Assembly (NCBI GenBank): GCA_027577595.1 | Contig: JANBRJ010000143.1 | Span: 1 to 27,601, forward strand | DNA: 27,601 nucleotides | Reading direction: 5' to 3' | From: Coemansia sp. RSA 487 | Lineage: Eukaryota > Kickxellomycota > Kickxellomycetes > Kickxellales > Kickxellaceae | Part shown: positions 1 through 8,311 of the stretch, piece by piece | Position numbering within the stretch: the first letter of the stretch is position 1 | How the letters are laid out: each line of letters begins with the position of its first letter | Position numbers and translations under genes: made by a program | The notes under the pieces: model-generated | Database searches by the model: none | Seen by the model: the letters and a program-made list of their open reading frames with translations, nothing else | Told to the model about the DNA's origin: nothing

Positions 1-75
1 TGTCCACAACCAGTGGTTGCCCCAACCCATCTGTATGGAAATCAGCCCTGCATATGACAACACACTAGCGTGACA
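1..75 (-). repeat. TGTCACG-type dispersed repeat, copy 1 (cut by window edge)
   Basis: Read on the minus strand from position 75, the sequence begins TGTCACGCTAGTGTG and continues GTTGTCATATGCA. The same start is found on the plus strand at about 25929 and at 27525, with only a few differences in the first 33 bases. The TG start and the way other short elements sit inside a sister copy suggest an old solo LTR or similar short element. The far end is not visible here. Confidence 0.55.
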
Positions 76-87
76 CAATCAGTGCTA

Positions 88-185
88 GAGGATACCCTAA
101 ACTATAAAAATATAATACAAGCGAAGAGGGTTTGGCCCACCAAATCTGCCTCACCACATTAAAGCAGCTTATGGTGATTGGAGAG
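88..185 (-). repeat. Dispersed repeat shared with 26613-26707 (inverted relative to it)
   Basis: The reverse complement of this segment aligns along its whole length with 26613-26707. Shared blocks include CAATCACCA, TTTAATGT, GTGAGGCAGATTTGGT and GGCCAAA, then a TATATT/TTATAG stretch and TATCCTC. By eye the identity is roughly 80 percent. The segment lies next to the TGTCACG-type repeat. No coding potential was seen. Confidence 0.6.
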
Positions 186-326
186 GATTGGAGGTTGTTA
201 TACATTTGCACAAGCAAACCATAGAACACAGAATCCGCACCAATCTTCAGTGAACATCATTGAAAGTTGGGGCAGATACTAAGGGATGTTTCAGTGAATC
301 ATAGAACCTCCTTCTATTTTATTATA

Positions 327-352
327 TTTTAAAGATTCCGGGTTAGGACTAA
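327..352 (+). repeat. Short repeat block shared with 26708-26735
   Basis: The block AAAGATTCCGGGTTAGGACTAA here matches AAAGATTCTGAGTTAGAACTAA at about 26713-26734 in direct orientation. On the right flank this block immediately follows the 26613-26707 repeat. On the left the two parts are separated and oppositely oriented, so the left flank has been rearranged. Confidence 0.4.
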
Positions 353-418
353 TCTCCTTTGTCAAAAAGTACAGAATTCTGTGTTTCCTATCCCTTGAGT
401 AAACAATATCATAGTTGC

Positions 419-676
419 TTATCTCATTGAAGGTGCTCGTAAAGCTGTTGCTTTATGCTTCATATCCTCCATTGCTTTTTCCAATTTTTCATAATCACCG
501 TTTAGTTTTTTGTACTCCTTATCCAAGCTTGCTATGTCTTTCTTTATTTGTTTCATTCTTTTTTCTATGATCTCCTGTTCACCCTGTTTGCGTTTATATT
601 TTTTCTCAAGCTCTACCAGCTCTTTTCCTGAGTTTGAAAAAGCAGATTTCTTTTCTCCTTTCTTGCCAGAAGACAT
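419..676 (-). CDS. Small charged coiled-coil protein, unknown function
   Basis: This 85-residue ORF starts at an ATG at 676 (MSSGKKGEKKSAF). It is almost entirely lysine- and glutamate-rich helix. Leu/Ile/Met heptads run from about residue 20 to 75 (ELEKKYKRKQ, IEKRMKQIKKDIASLDKEY, LEKAMEDMK), which indicates a single coiled coil. There is no signal peptide or membrane segment. A second ORF of the same size, strand and composition lies about 450 bp upstream at 1122-1382, and the stretches LDKEYKKLNGDYEKL and LDKENKKLKREIN look alike, so the two may be paralogues or members of a repeated family. Low-complexity helical ORFs in AT-rich DNA can also arise by chance. I do not recognise a family. 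Confidence 0.4.
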   Translation of the reverse strand: MSSGKKGEKKSAFSNSGKELVELEKKYKRKQGEQEIIEKRMKQIKKDIASLDKEYKKLNGDYEKLEKAMEDMKHKATALRAPSMR

Positions 677-929
677 TCTTAATAAAAAATAAAGGATAGC
701 GATTGTAGAAAATATGAAGAATTAATGAAGCAAGTAAGGAAATGTAGGGAAACCTAGGTATTTTCCATTTATATATGTTTACTTGTTTACTTGTGTGAAC
801 TGTTTTAGCTACATCGGCTTTCCTCAGCCAATATTTAACAAAGTCTTTTGCTACTATAGCATGTTGAAAAATAGCATTGACACAAAGAACAGCAATTAGG
901 ACAAAGGGTAAAAAGGCACATTGGGCCAT
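606..929 (-). CDS. Possible small membrane protein
   Basis: This 107-residue ORF starts at an ATG at 929. Its first 25 or so residues are hydrophobic (MAQCAFLPFVLIAVLCVNA) and resemble a signal anchor, followed by a basic segment (KDFVKYWLRKADVAKTVHTS). A second hydrophobic stretch lies near residues 60-80. The last part overlaps the start of the coiled-coil ORF at 419-676 in another frame, so at least the C-terminus is doubtful unless there is an intron. I tried to join it to the coiled-coil ORF by a GT...AG intron and found no pair that keeps the frame. No family was recognised. Confidence 0.2.
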   Translation of the reverse strand: MAQCAFLPFVLIAVLCVNAIFQHAIVAKDFVKYWLRKADVAKTVHTSKQVNIYKWKIPRFPYISLLASLILHIFYNRYPLFFIKNVFWQERRKEICFFKLRKRAGRA

Positions 930-1121
930 TGTGGTTGATAATTAAATTTTATTCAATTATTTAAATTTGACGCAATTCTAATTTAATTGGACACAAACAA
1001 CCATTACAATGAATGTGTAAACATATTACACTTCACTTTATATATAATTTATTTACTAGAGCATGTAAAGCTATGGCTGTTCGCTTTGATTTAGTTTGAA
1101 ATGGTTTGCTACAGAAATAAT

Positions 1122-1460
1122 CTAAACCAATGCGTGTGAATAAACACATTTCATCTTGCCCATCACATCATTTATTTCCCTTTTTAGTTTTTTGTTTTCT
1201 TTGTCTAATTCAGTATAATCCTTCTTCAGTTTCTCATGTCTTTTCTCCATCTCTTTAGGATTTTTGGCTTGTTTCTTATTTTCTTCTAATTTATTCATCT
1301 CCAGGTTGAGTTTTCCCATCTTTTTTGCAACTTTCTTTATCCAGCTTAGTCTGCACGTTCCCAAGCCTTTTAAAGTAATCATCTATATCATCCTCTTCCT
1401 TTCTTCCTTTCTTCCTTTCGGCTTTTTTGAGCTAGGTTTCTTTAAAGGGTTTGGTGACAT
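1122..1460 (-). pseudogene. Second small coiled-coil ORF, apparently interrupted
   Basis: The intact part (1122-1382, ATG at 1382) encodes 86 residues ending in a strong Lys/Glu coiled coil (MEKRHEKLKKDYTELDKENK). The same frame is open upstream from an ATG at 1460, encoding MSPNPLKKPSSKKPKGRKEE, but a single TAG lies between the two parts. The break sits just after a GGAA-type microsatellite at about 1398-1420. In a neighbouring frame the region reads EEDDIDDYFKRLGNVQTKL, which looks more protein-like than MITLKGLGTCRLSW. This suggests a slipped microsatellite and a decayed copy of a gene related to 419-676. A short functional ORF starting at 1382 is the alternative. Confidence 0.35.
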
Positions 1461-2024
1461 TATAAACTTGTAAGTAGTAGAATGAATGAATATAACACTT
1501 TCGAGAATAAATATAAGGTAAGGATAAGTTCAGTGAGAATATGACCAAGGAATGCAGCTTTTATATCTCCTGGGATATGGCATTGTCTAGTTGTTTTGTG
1601 CACATGTACTATTTGCCGATACTAATAAAGCACACTGCTTTTTTGTAACAAGCCCTCTCTGCTTTGGTTACATGCTAATATCCGACAGTCCTTTTTAATA
1701 TAGGTGGACAATGTTTTTACGAACACCCATCAGCCAATTTTGTCCGGCGAAAGTCTGGAAGCATGTGTATGAAAGCAAAGAGCTTTTTACGCCTGTAGCA
1801 ATGACTGTTAAAGTGTCATGGCAGTCAGGCAGCTAAATTTTCGTGCTTAATCTGCTTGGTTTAGGTTAGTGTCACATGGAGCTGAAATTTGAACAGTGCG
1901 AAAAAAGGGACAAATGGTTTATAAATATCCTGTACATTATTCTTTTTCTAAAAAGGAAAACGATGGGGTTTCGTTCACTTTTTTTCTTCATTTCTGCCAA
2001 TTATTTGTTGATTTCAACACTTAT
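1461..2024. other. AT-rich intergenic region upstream of the FMP32-like gene
   Basis: No gene is supported here. It presumably holds the promoters of the FMP32-like gene (+) and the minus-strand coiled-coil ORF. The string AATAAAGCACACTGC followed by a T run and TGTAACA (about 1624-1650) resembles the 3' end of the 147-bp element at 27121-27267, but no matching 5' end or duplication was found. The frame of the downstream gene stays open back to about 1896 with an ATG at 1914, so the true start could lie further upstream than chosen. Confidence 0.4.
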
Positions 2025-3569
2025 ATGTGGAAAATGCGTAATCGGCTTTGTTTCTTTACAAAAATACACCATCCGATTAGACAATCTACGAATCGGCGAC
2101 ATTTCCACCGTACACGGCTTTGTAACGACAAAAATAGTACGTCTTGGCCAACAGCCGAAAGTGTAATTCTTCAACGAATCAGTAGCAATGGAAAGCATGC
2201 ATCGTGGAGTAATAATCGAAAAACAGGGAAGGAGCTCGTAGTAAGCAAGAACAAAGAGGAAAAGCCGGCCGAGGACAGTACCGGCGAGAACACAGTGCCT
2301 GAGGAAACTAGTACATTATCGGTGTCGGGAATAATAAACAGTGTACGCGAGACAAGAGCAGCCGCACAAAAGCATGGCACTATGGATAAGAAGCAGCGAG
2401 AGAAGAAGAAGAAAGCTAGCGAATTCGAAAAGACTGGCTCCAACGAGTTTTTTCCAGAACCACCATACGCTCCGTTCAACACGTACAGATTGGTGCTTCG
2501 GCTAGTAGAGGCTGGGTACACGCGGGAACAGGCCAAAACAATAATGGCGCTGTTCAAGCACCGGGTGCACGAAACAGTAGAGGAAGTCAAGGCAAACATG
2601 CTGACTAAAAGCGATCTTGAAAACGACGCGTATTTGTTCCGCGCAGCATTACAGGAACTACGAACAGAGACGCAAATGATCCGGAAAAACGACCAAGCGA
2701 TTCTTGAATCCCAGCTGGCAGCCATCGACCGCGAAATAGAGTCGCTTGCGCAGAAAATAAACGACGAGATCTCAAACGTGCGCTCAGATATCGAGATTGA
2801 AATGAATAACCATAAGCATGATACGAACCATGCGATGAAGTCCCTGGATATGAAGCTCCATGAGCTGAGCAGCAAGTACCAGTTTGTTGTCGGCGAAATG
2901 AGGACAGACGTCGAGGCCAACAGGCTGGAGTCGATCCGTCACGGGTTATTGGCGGCGGTCGTTACTACGCTTGTGCTGGTGGGAATAGTGTGGGCACCCG
3001 AGCTGATCAAGCAGCTCAGAGAACGCGATAGCCAGGCGAGGCAGAAGGGTCTAAAGTCTAGAGAAAACAGCGGTGCAAGTGCAGCGGGCGCATCCAATGA
3101 CACTGCGTCTGGGTCGCAGAAAGTCGGCGACGGTATACTGCCATCGCAGCAGGCGGAGGAGATGCGAAGAGCGACGTGGACTGCAGCCGCAAATGCTGCT
3201 AACGGTGAAATCATCGACGGGTCAATGCAGAGCCTGCCTGCATCGCAAGCGTACAAAAGCCATACAGGAGGATCAAGCTACCGCGACCACAGCTTCCTGA
3301 ATATCCACTACGATCCAACCATATTCTCTGCTGAACAGCAAAAGAAGCAGCAGCAACAGGAGCAGGCCGACGGTTATGACGACTGGTTCGACTCGTTCTT
3401 CAACTCGTCCCAGGATAACGATAAACAAGAGCGCAAAGACAAGTCGGCGTCGTTGATGGAATCAGATTCCAAGCTTGATTCTACCTTTTGGAGCCGGCAA
3501 GCAGCAGCAGCACCAGAAGACGGCAATGACCAGCACAGCGATAAAGACAGTGGTGATGATAGCAGCTAA
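2025..3569 (+). CDS. FMP32: FMP32/MCUR1 (CCDC90, DUF1640) family mitochondrial membrane protein with long C-terminal extension
   Basis: The protein has 514 residues from the ATG at 2025; ATGs at 2034 and 1914 are alternatives. The 2025 and 2034 starts give a basic, acid-free leader (MRNRLCFFTKIHHPIRQST) typical of mitochondrial import. Residues about 147-330 form the DUF1640 core: FNTYRLVLRLVEAGYTREQA, then MALFKHRVHE, a long coiled coil (ALQELRTETQMIRKNDQAI; KYQFVVGEMRTDVEANRLES) and one membrane helix near 308-326 (LLAAVVTTLVLVGIVW). Known members are inner-membrane proteins: animal MCUR1 is tied to the calcium uniporter, and yeast Fmp32 to respiratory-chain or proline metabolism. Those members usually end soon after the helix. 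Here about 185 Ser/Ala/Gln/Asp-rich residues follow, with a DDWFDSFF motif. The neighbouring gene converges 73 bp away. Confidence 0.85.
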   Translation: MWKMRNRLCFFTKIHHPIRQSTNRRHFHRTRLCNDKNSTSWPTAESVILQRISSNGKHASWSNNRKTGKELVVSKNKEEKPAEDSTGENTVPEETSTLSVSGIINSVRETRAAAQKHGTMDKKQREKKKKASEFEKTGSNEFFPEPPYAPFNTYRLVLRLVEAGYTREQAKTIMALFKHRVHETVEEVKANMLTKSDLENDAYLFRAALQELRTETQMIRKNDQAILESQLAAIDREIESLAQKINDEISNVRSDIEIEMNNHKHDTNHAMKSLDMKLHELSSKYQFVVGEMRTDVEANRLESIRHGLLAAVVTTLVLVGIVWAPELIKQLRERDSQARQKGLKSRENSGASAAGASNDTASGSQKVGDGILPSQQAEEMRRATWTAAANAANGEIIDGSMQSLPASQAYKSHTGGSSYRDHSFLNIHYDPTIFSAEQQKKQQQQEQADGYDDWFDSFFNSSQDNDKQERKDKSASLMESDSKLDSTFWSRQAAAAPEDGNDQHSDKDSGDDSS

Positions 3570-3642
3570 CGGATTTACAAGCAACGGTTGGGAAGTAGAT
3601 AATAGTAATGTTCTGTATTGATTCCAACGATCGTTTGAAAAA

Positions 3643-4743
3643 CTACTTTGTTTTCGGATGGGGAGCGACATCACCTTGCTTATTGAAGGTCGCTTCCTTT
3701 TTAAATCCAGCGGGGAACTTTGGATCGGCAGCAAGGGTCTTGTAGCGCTCAGCCATTTCGCTTTCCTGACGCTCCTTGGAACGAGTCTCCAGAGCTTCCA
3801 GAGCTTCACGGGTAATCATTGGTTCCTGCGTCTCAATAGCCAACGCTTCCTCGCTGGCAACAAGAGCTCGACGCCATGCCTCCTCGGTATTGACCGCGCA
3901 GCAAGCCTCGACAAGCGCACCATATGCTGCAGCGTCATAGGGAATGTCGTAGTACGGGTAGAGCGCAAAAAGACGGAACGCATCATCAAGCAATCCCTCG
4001 CCCTTCGTCTCAAGCGCTTTCTTTTTCTCGGCATCTTCAGTTTGGTTGGCCTGTGCCACGGATTCGGCGCTCCTGTTTCCCAGGAACTTGATAAAGCGGG
4101 CCAAATTGTAGGGAATAGGAAGGTGACGGTACTTCCACCTATCGAGCATCATCATAACGAAGAGATCAGGTCTGTTCAGGCGAATACATGCCTCAGCCCA
4201 TGCTTGGGTGGTTGCTTGACTAAGTGGAGCCATTTGCATGCGCCATTCTATATGCAGCTGCTCAACCATATCAAGCTCTTCGCTAGTTTGCACGTTCATG
4301 AGAAGCCAAATAAGTACAGATCGCTTGGGCCGCCGTGCGACATCGCGGCGTAGGCGCCATACGGACGATACAAACAGATGCCAGATTTCGAGTCGTACGT
4401 TGGCGCGTGGCTTGTTGTAGTCCAGTTTGCCAATATTGATCGAGTCAAACACAGGTGGGCCAAGGTCGAGTTTGGATATTTTCAAACCCTCGGGAAGCAC
4501 CGATGCAGTGACAGGTTCCGTGGTATTGGGATCGGTGGTGGTCGAGTTGGCTAGATCATTAGCAGTTGTCTTAGTGGAAGTTGGTGGTGATGGTGGTGGT
4601 GGCGACGGTGGCGATGCTTCGGTGCTGTTGAATCTGGTGAACAGTTTAGCTGCTGTTGGCGTCAATGGACGATGGATTGCCAGGCGTGGTTGGCTGACAG
4701 CAAATCTACTGCCAGCTTTTACAAGTGCCCTGATTGAATGCAT
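3643..4743 (-). CDS. Mitochondrial helical-repeat protein, unassigned (possible mitoribosome or PPR-like factor)
   Basis: The ORF encodes 366 residues from the ATG at 4743. The N-terminus (MHSIRALVKAGSRFAVSQPR, then AAKLFTRFNST) is a classic basic mitochondrial presequence. A Ser/Pro/Thr linker follows (SPPSPPPPSPPTSTK, residues about 45-75). The body is alpha-helical with paired helices such as SVLIWLLMNVQTSEELDMVE, QAWAEACIRLNRPDLFVMMM and AAYGALVEACCAVNTEEAW. This is the style of PPR/TPR-like proteins or of mitoribosomal proteins such as mS27 relatives. The C-terminus is charged. A uS9m gene lies two genes away, but clustering means little in a fungus. Mitochondrial location is well supported; the molecular role is not. 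It converges with the FMP32-like gene and shares an upstream region with the gene at 5141. Confidence 0.7.
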   Translation of the reverse strand: MHSIRALVKAGSRFAVSQPRLAIHRPLTPTAAKLFTRFNSTEASPPSPPPPSPPTSTKTTANDLANSTTTDPNTTEPVTASVLPEGLKISKLDLGPPVFDSINIGKLDYNKPRANVRLEIWHLFVSSVWRLRRDVARRPKRSVLIWLLMNVQTSEELDMVEQLHIEWRMQMAPLSQATTQAWAEACIRLNRPDLFVMMMLDRWKYRHLPIPYNLARFIKFLGNRSAESVAQANQTEDAEKKKALETKGEGLLDDAFRLFALYPYYDIPYDAAAYGALVEACCAVNTEEAWRRALVASEEALAIETQEPMITREALEALETRSKERQESEMAERYKTLAADPKFPAGFKKEATFNKQGDVAPHPKTK

Positions 4744-5140
4744 TCTTCCTAACTACGATCTAGCGACTTTAAATAGACAAAGAATTTAGAAAGGAATAAA
4801 AATGGGCTTCTTTTCTTGAAAGAGTAAGAAACGCGAAAAACAAACCAAGGTTTATCATTGTTCAGTGCAAGCAAACAAGGAAAGTGAAAAAATGTATGAT
4901 CAGATCCAGCTGATCTGGATATCAAATATAATTACCAAGACTGGGTGGGGCAATATTTCACGAAATATACTGCCATGTGTGCAATATATGGACTAGTATA
5001 TGGGCATTTTGAAAATGAGAAAATGAGAAAATGCCGATTAATGAGCTAGAGACATGTGTTGACTGCAATGCTAGCGATACCCTGTTACTTTACTTTTTTA
5101 CCGTACAATATTTATCATTATTACTGTAAAAAAATAAGTG
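4744..5140. promoter_or_regulatory. Divergent promoter region (397 bp)
   Basis: This AT-rich spacer separates the start codons of a minus-strand and a plus-strand gene, so it must serve both. A small hairpin-capable sequence, ATCCAG-CTGAT-CTGGAT, lies near 4904-4920. A repeated GAAAATGAGAAAATGAGAAAATG lies near 5009-5033. No clear TATA box can be assigned with confidence. Confidence 0.5.
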
Positions 5141-6853
5141 ATGGTAGATACTAGCGAAAAAGTACCAAAGAAAAAGAGACTTTCACGCACAGCAGGTCTA
5201 ATGATATGTTTGTGTGCAATAGCTGCAACCAGCCTATATATATGTTACACACTTATGAATGGCGACATTGTGGCATTACCGAGCCTGAAGTCATCAGCTG
5301 GCGCATGTCTATGGGCGTGCAAGGGAGTTAGCGACGAGCTGGAGGAACTAGAGTTGAACAACGGCTCGCCGTTTGCATACATCGCAAGCAAAAGTACTAT
5401 TGATCCAGGCGGCTGCGTATGTGTCCGTGCCATAGTCCCTTTGAGAAATAACATGAATGGCACGATTGAGTACAGACCAATCGCTGGGTGGCCCGAGGAC
5501 TCGATAATGGTGGATTTAGCTATGGTTTCATCAGAGGATCCGTTATACAAGGACGCTCGGGTGACGGTGCCAGTTGATATGCAAAGGAAGCAAATGGCCG
5601 ACAGATACTACGAAGGCGTAGCACAGCTTTATGATCCCGGAATATACCAATTGGACGCGCGGCTCGAGTACCGCAATGGCCAATGGAACGCAAATCCCGG
5701 ACAACCGATGGTGCCGTACATGGAGCAACCAATAGAAGCTGGATTGCGTAGTAAAGTGCATGTGAGGTTGGACCACAGACACACAACACATGTTGCCAGA
5801 CACCAGGAGCTACCCCTTTGTGTGGTAGGCGACGCACCGGGGCGCTGGATCCCCGAGACGAACCTACCGCATGTGTGGCTCCCGTCGCAGTACATGTCGG
5901 CTGTAGAGGATTCCCGCGTATGGCTGCCGTACCATTGTAGGTTGCGCCGCATCAGCCACTCTGAGTTCGCATACCGTATGTCCCAGAAATACCCGTCAGT
6001 ACACTGGTACGGCGACTCCAACTCGCGCAGAACACTAAGGCCATTCATCATGGGCGGCAAGTGGTGCCATGAGGCAAATACCACGACAAGGCTCGATTGT
6101 CTGTGCAATGATGCGCCAAAGGACCTGTACCCGACGGACTGGTATGCAAGGATGCCGATTCCGCGCTGGTACAGAATACACGGGACCGGTGTAAACGGGA
6201 GCGAGATCTTTGCTGACCACCGTCGGAAGAATGACCATGCACCAAATGCACCTCCTGTTTCATTCAAAGCAGATGCACTCAGAGCCACCTACGTTGGACC
6301 AGACTACGTGCCACACGGGTACGAGTCGCGCACAGACTACTTTGACCTGTACTACTTGTTTACGCGCGGCACGCTTGACATGTACGGTAGCCACTGGGCG
6401 CGCGACATCAGCGCGAATGCGGTATCAGCGTACCCTCCGGCATCGCTTGTCGTTGTGCAGCTTATAACGTGGGACGTGGCGTTTGGCGACTACACCCCTT
6501 TTACACGGCACGTGGAGCAAATGGCAAGGCGGCTGCGCGCAGTGTATCCGCACTCTGAGTTCATTTACAGATCGGGTCCGTACTGGTGCTGCAGGGCGGC
6601 GGAAACGGATGACAAAAAGTACTCCCGCCTCAGATTCCTTGCCTTCGACCGGTATGCGCGCCAAGTGTTCCGCAAGCAGCTGGGCGCCAGGGTCTGGGAC
6701 GTCATGACGGTCCAGGCATCCAGGGCCCCGGAGTCCAAGCGCCTCGAGGAAAACATGCCGTGCCTTAGCGCACACACCCGTGGCGAGCACATCCACCTGG
6801 ACAACCAGCTGCTGATGAACATGATCGTCAACAGCGTAGCTGAGGGATTCTAG
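5141..6853 (+). CDS. Type II membrane protein with PC-esterase/NXPE-like SGNH fold, probable glycan or wall O-acyl-modifying enzyme
   Basis: The protein has 570 residues; the first ATG is at 5141. A short lysine-rich cytosolic tail (KVPKKKRLSRT) precedes one membrane anchor (about 19-41, LMICLCAIAATSLYICY), giving a type II Golgi/ER topology. Residues about 75-190 look like a beta-sandwich (ARVTVPVDMQ; GIYQLDARLEYRNGQW), followed by many conserved Trp/Cys residues. The esterase block I motif is HWYGDSNSRR with the nucleophile Ser at about residue 293. A C-terminal GEHIHLDNQ supplies a candidate His. PC-esterase, CAS1 and NXPE proteins share this Ser...His layout and act, where known, on acylated glycans or glycoproteins. 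The substrate here is unknown. It converges with uS9m across 73 bp. Confidence 0.7.
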   Translation: MVDTSEKVPKKKRLSRTAGLMICLCAIAATSLYICYTLMNGDIVALPSLKSSAGACLWACKGVSDELEELELNNGSPFAYIASKSTIDPGGCVCVRAIVPLRNNMNGTIEYRPIAGWPEDSIMVDLAMVSSEDPLYKDARVTVPVDMQRKQMADRYYEGVAQLYDPGIYQLDARLEYRNGQWNANPGQPMVPYMEQPIEAGLRSKVHVRLDHRHTTHVARHQELPLCVVGDAPGRWIPETNLPHVWLPSQYMSAVEDSRVWLPYHCRLRRISHSEFAYRMSQKYPSVHWYGDSNSRRTLRPFIMGGKWCHEANTTTRLDCLCNDAPKDLYPTDWYARMPIPRWYRIHGTGVNGSEIFADHRRKNDHAPNAPPVSFKADALRATYVGPDYVPHGYESRTDYFDLYYLFTRGTLDMYGSHWARDISANAVSAYPPASLVVVQLITWDVAFGDYTPFTRHVEQMARRLRAVYPHSEFIYRSGPYWCCRAAETDDKKYSRLRFLAFDRYARQVFRKQLGARVWDVMTVQASRAPESKRLEENMPCLSAHTRGEHIHLDNQLLMNMIVNSVAEGF

Positions 6854-6926
6854 GTGCTTTATATTTTGGTAGGAAGAATTTAGATAGAAAGGCTGAAAGA
6901 AAAGGAACGTGATTTTTTATTATGCC

Positions 6927-8087
6927 TCAGCGCTTGACCCAAGTGTAGCTCTTGCGTGCCTTTGGCTTTCCGGTCTTCTTGCGCTCAACAAAGCGGTTAT
7001 CGGGCGTCAGAAGCCCAGCCTTCATGATGGCGCCATGCTTGCCGCGATTGCACGAGAACAGCGCACGGGACAGAGCAAGCTGGCAGGCTTCTGCCTGGCC
7101 AGTGTGGCCGCCACCCTTGACGCGCAGGAACACGTTGTACTGGCCCACCGACTCCGACATCACCATCGGAAGGAGCACAGCGTCTCTGTCGGCGTCGCGC
7201 ACAAAGTACTCTGCCAGCGGCCGCCCGTTGACAAGCACCTCGCCCAACGGCGCATGCTTGACCACTTCCACTACTGTGGACCGTACAGGATCCACTTGCG
7301 TTGCTTCTTCTTGTTCTTCTACTTCTTCTTCTTCAGGGTTTACTTCGCCTTCTGCTGCTTCTTTTGCTTTGTTCAGTAGACGGCCTTCGGTCCACTCCAT
7401 GTCTCGGAAAACCCTGCGGAGTCCATCAAGAAGGCCAGCAATTTCCGTGGTGGCGGCCATCAGCGCATCGGCTATGCCTGCATCGGATCCAGGCTCGGGC
7501 CCCTTGACCGGCGCCACCATAACCGACGCAAACGCCTCCTTTCTGCGCCCACCGGCGGTCCACCGTCCCACTTCGTCCTTGCACCCACGCGTCTTCTTCC
7601 TTTTACTCGTCTTCTTTTGCTTCTTGGCCAATCCATCCACTGGCTCTTCTTCCTTTGCAAACTGCGCCAAGTACAAATTAACCGTCTTTTTCTCCGGTTT
7701 ATTCCAAATCAACGCACTTTTAGCCGCCTTCAATTGCACTTTAAGGTCCTGGAACTCAGTCATAGTCAAACGGAGGTTGAATTTGGTTTCAAAGTCCTTT
7801 TTGCTTAGCCACTGCATCTTCTTTTTTTTACGGCTTGCCTCCGTGTCGATGCGCCGTGGCTGCTCGTGTTGCTGCACAATACTGGTCACTGCTGCTAACA
7901 TGTCAGAGTACTTGGGTTTGGGCATAAAGTATGAAGGTGTATCGGGTCGTTTGATAGGGCGAATGTCTAGCGAATCAAACGGCGAATTAGCAGATCTGCT
8001 GCTGGTGCTGCTACTCGATTCTTGCGTCAGCGCCCGTATACTAATATACGGCACCTTTGCGCCTGCGATTCGGAGACGAGCAAGCAT
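6927..8087 (-). CDS. MRPS9: Mitochondrial small-subunit ribosomal protein uS9m
   Basis: The ORF is 386 residues from the ATG at 8087 (MLARLRIAGAKVPYISIRAL), chosen over an in-frame codon at 8132 because it gives a clean mitochondrial presequence. The last 120 residues or so are the uS9 domain: GEVLVNGRPLAEYF, FLRVKGGGHTGQAEACQLAL and SRALFSCNRGKHGAIMKAG, ending LTPDNRFVERKKTGKPKARK and TWVKR. The basic tail reaches the decoding P site in ribosomes, and the TWVKR ending is the fungal mitochondrial style as I recall it. The protein is far longer than bacterial S9 (about 130). The extra N-terminal 260 residues include a charged helix and a Glu-rich run (about 249-261, EEEEVEEQEEATQ), as in yeast and animal uS9m. 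UTP5 ends upstream on the same strand, 224 bp away. Confidence 0.93.
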   Translation of the reverse strand: MLARLRIAGAKVPYISIRALTQESSSSTSSRSANSPFDSLDIRPIKRPDTPSYFMPKPKYSDMLAAVTSIVQQHEQPRRIDTEASRKKKKMQWLSKKDFETKFNLRLTMTEFQDLKVQLKAAKSALIWNKPEKKTVNLYLAQFAKEEEPVDGLAKKQKKTSKRKKTRGCKDEVGRWTAGGRRKEAFASVMVAPVKGPEPGSDAGIADALMAATTEIAGLLDGLRRVFRDMEWTEGRLLNKAKEAAEGEVNPEEEEVEEQEEATQVDPVRSTVVEVVKHAPLGEVLVNGRPLAEYFVRDADRDAVLLPMVMSESVGQYNVFLRVKGGGHTGQAEACQLALSRALFSCNRGKHGAIMKAGLLTPDNRFVERKKTGKPKARKSYTWVKR

Positions 8088-8311
8088 CTCTTTGGGTTGG
8101 AAAAATAGTGTAGTAAATTGTAAATAAAACAAATCAAAGAAAAAAAAGAAAAATAAAGGGCTTATCGTATTTGATAGCTTGTACTAGGAATAAGCTTTTT
8201 TCCCCCTCCCTTTGATGTACTGGTAATCACAATCAGCTAATCACAAATATAATCAGGGTATATATTTTTTTGTGTATGGTGGTAGAAAAAAGGTTGTTTA
8301 TAAATATCGCT

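Noticed and set aside
606-929. Spliced fusion of the membrane ORF (929) to the coiled-coil ORF (676)
   Set aside because: Candidate GTAAAC donors and the TTAAG acceptor do not keep the reading frame.
1624-1650. AATAAA...TGTAACA resembling the end of the 147-bp element
   Set aside because: No matching 5' TGTGATA start or flanking pentamer pair was found upstream, so it may be chance in AT-rich DNA.
6952-8127. Long plus-strand ORF antisense to uS9m (and similar long antisense ORFs over UTP5, SAPS, GDI and transketolase)
   Set aside because: They are Ser/Arg/Leu-rich mirror frames of GC-rich coding sequence; the opposite strand encodes a clearly recognised protein in each case.
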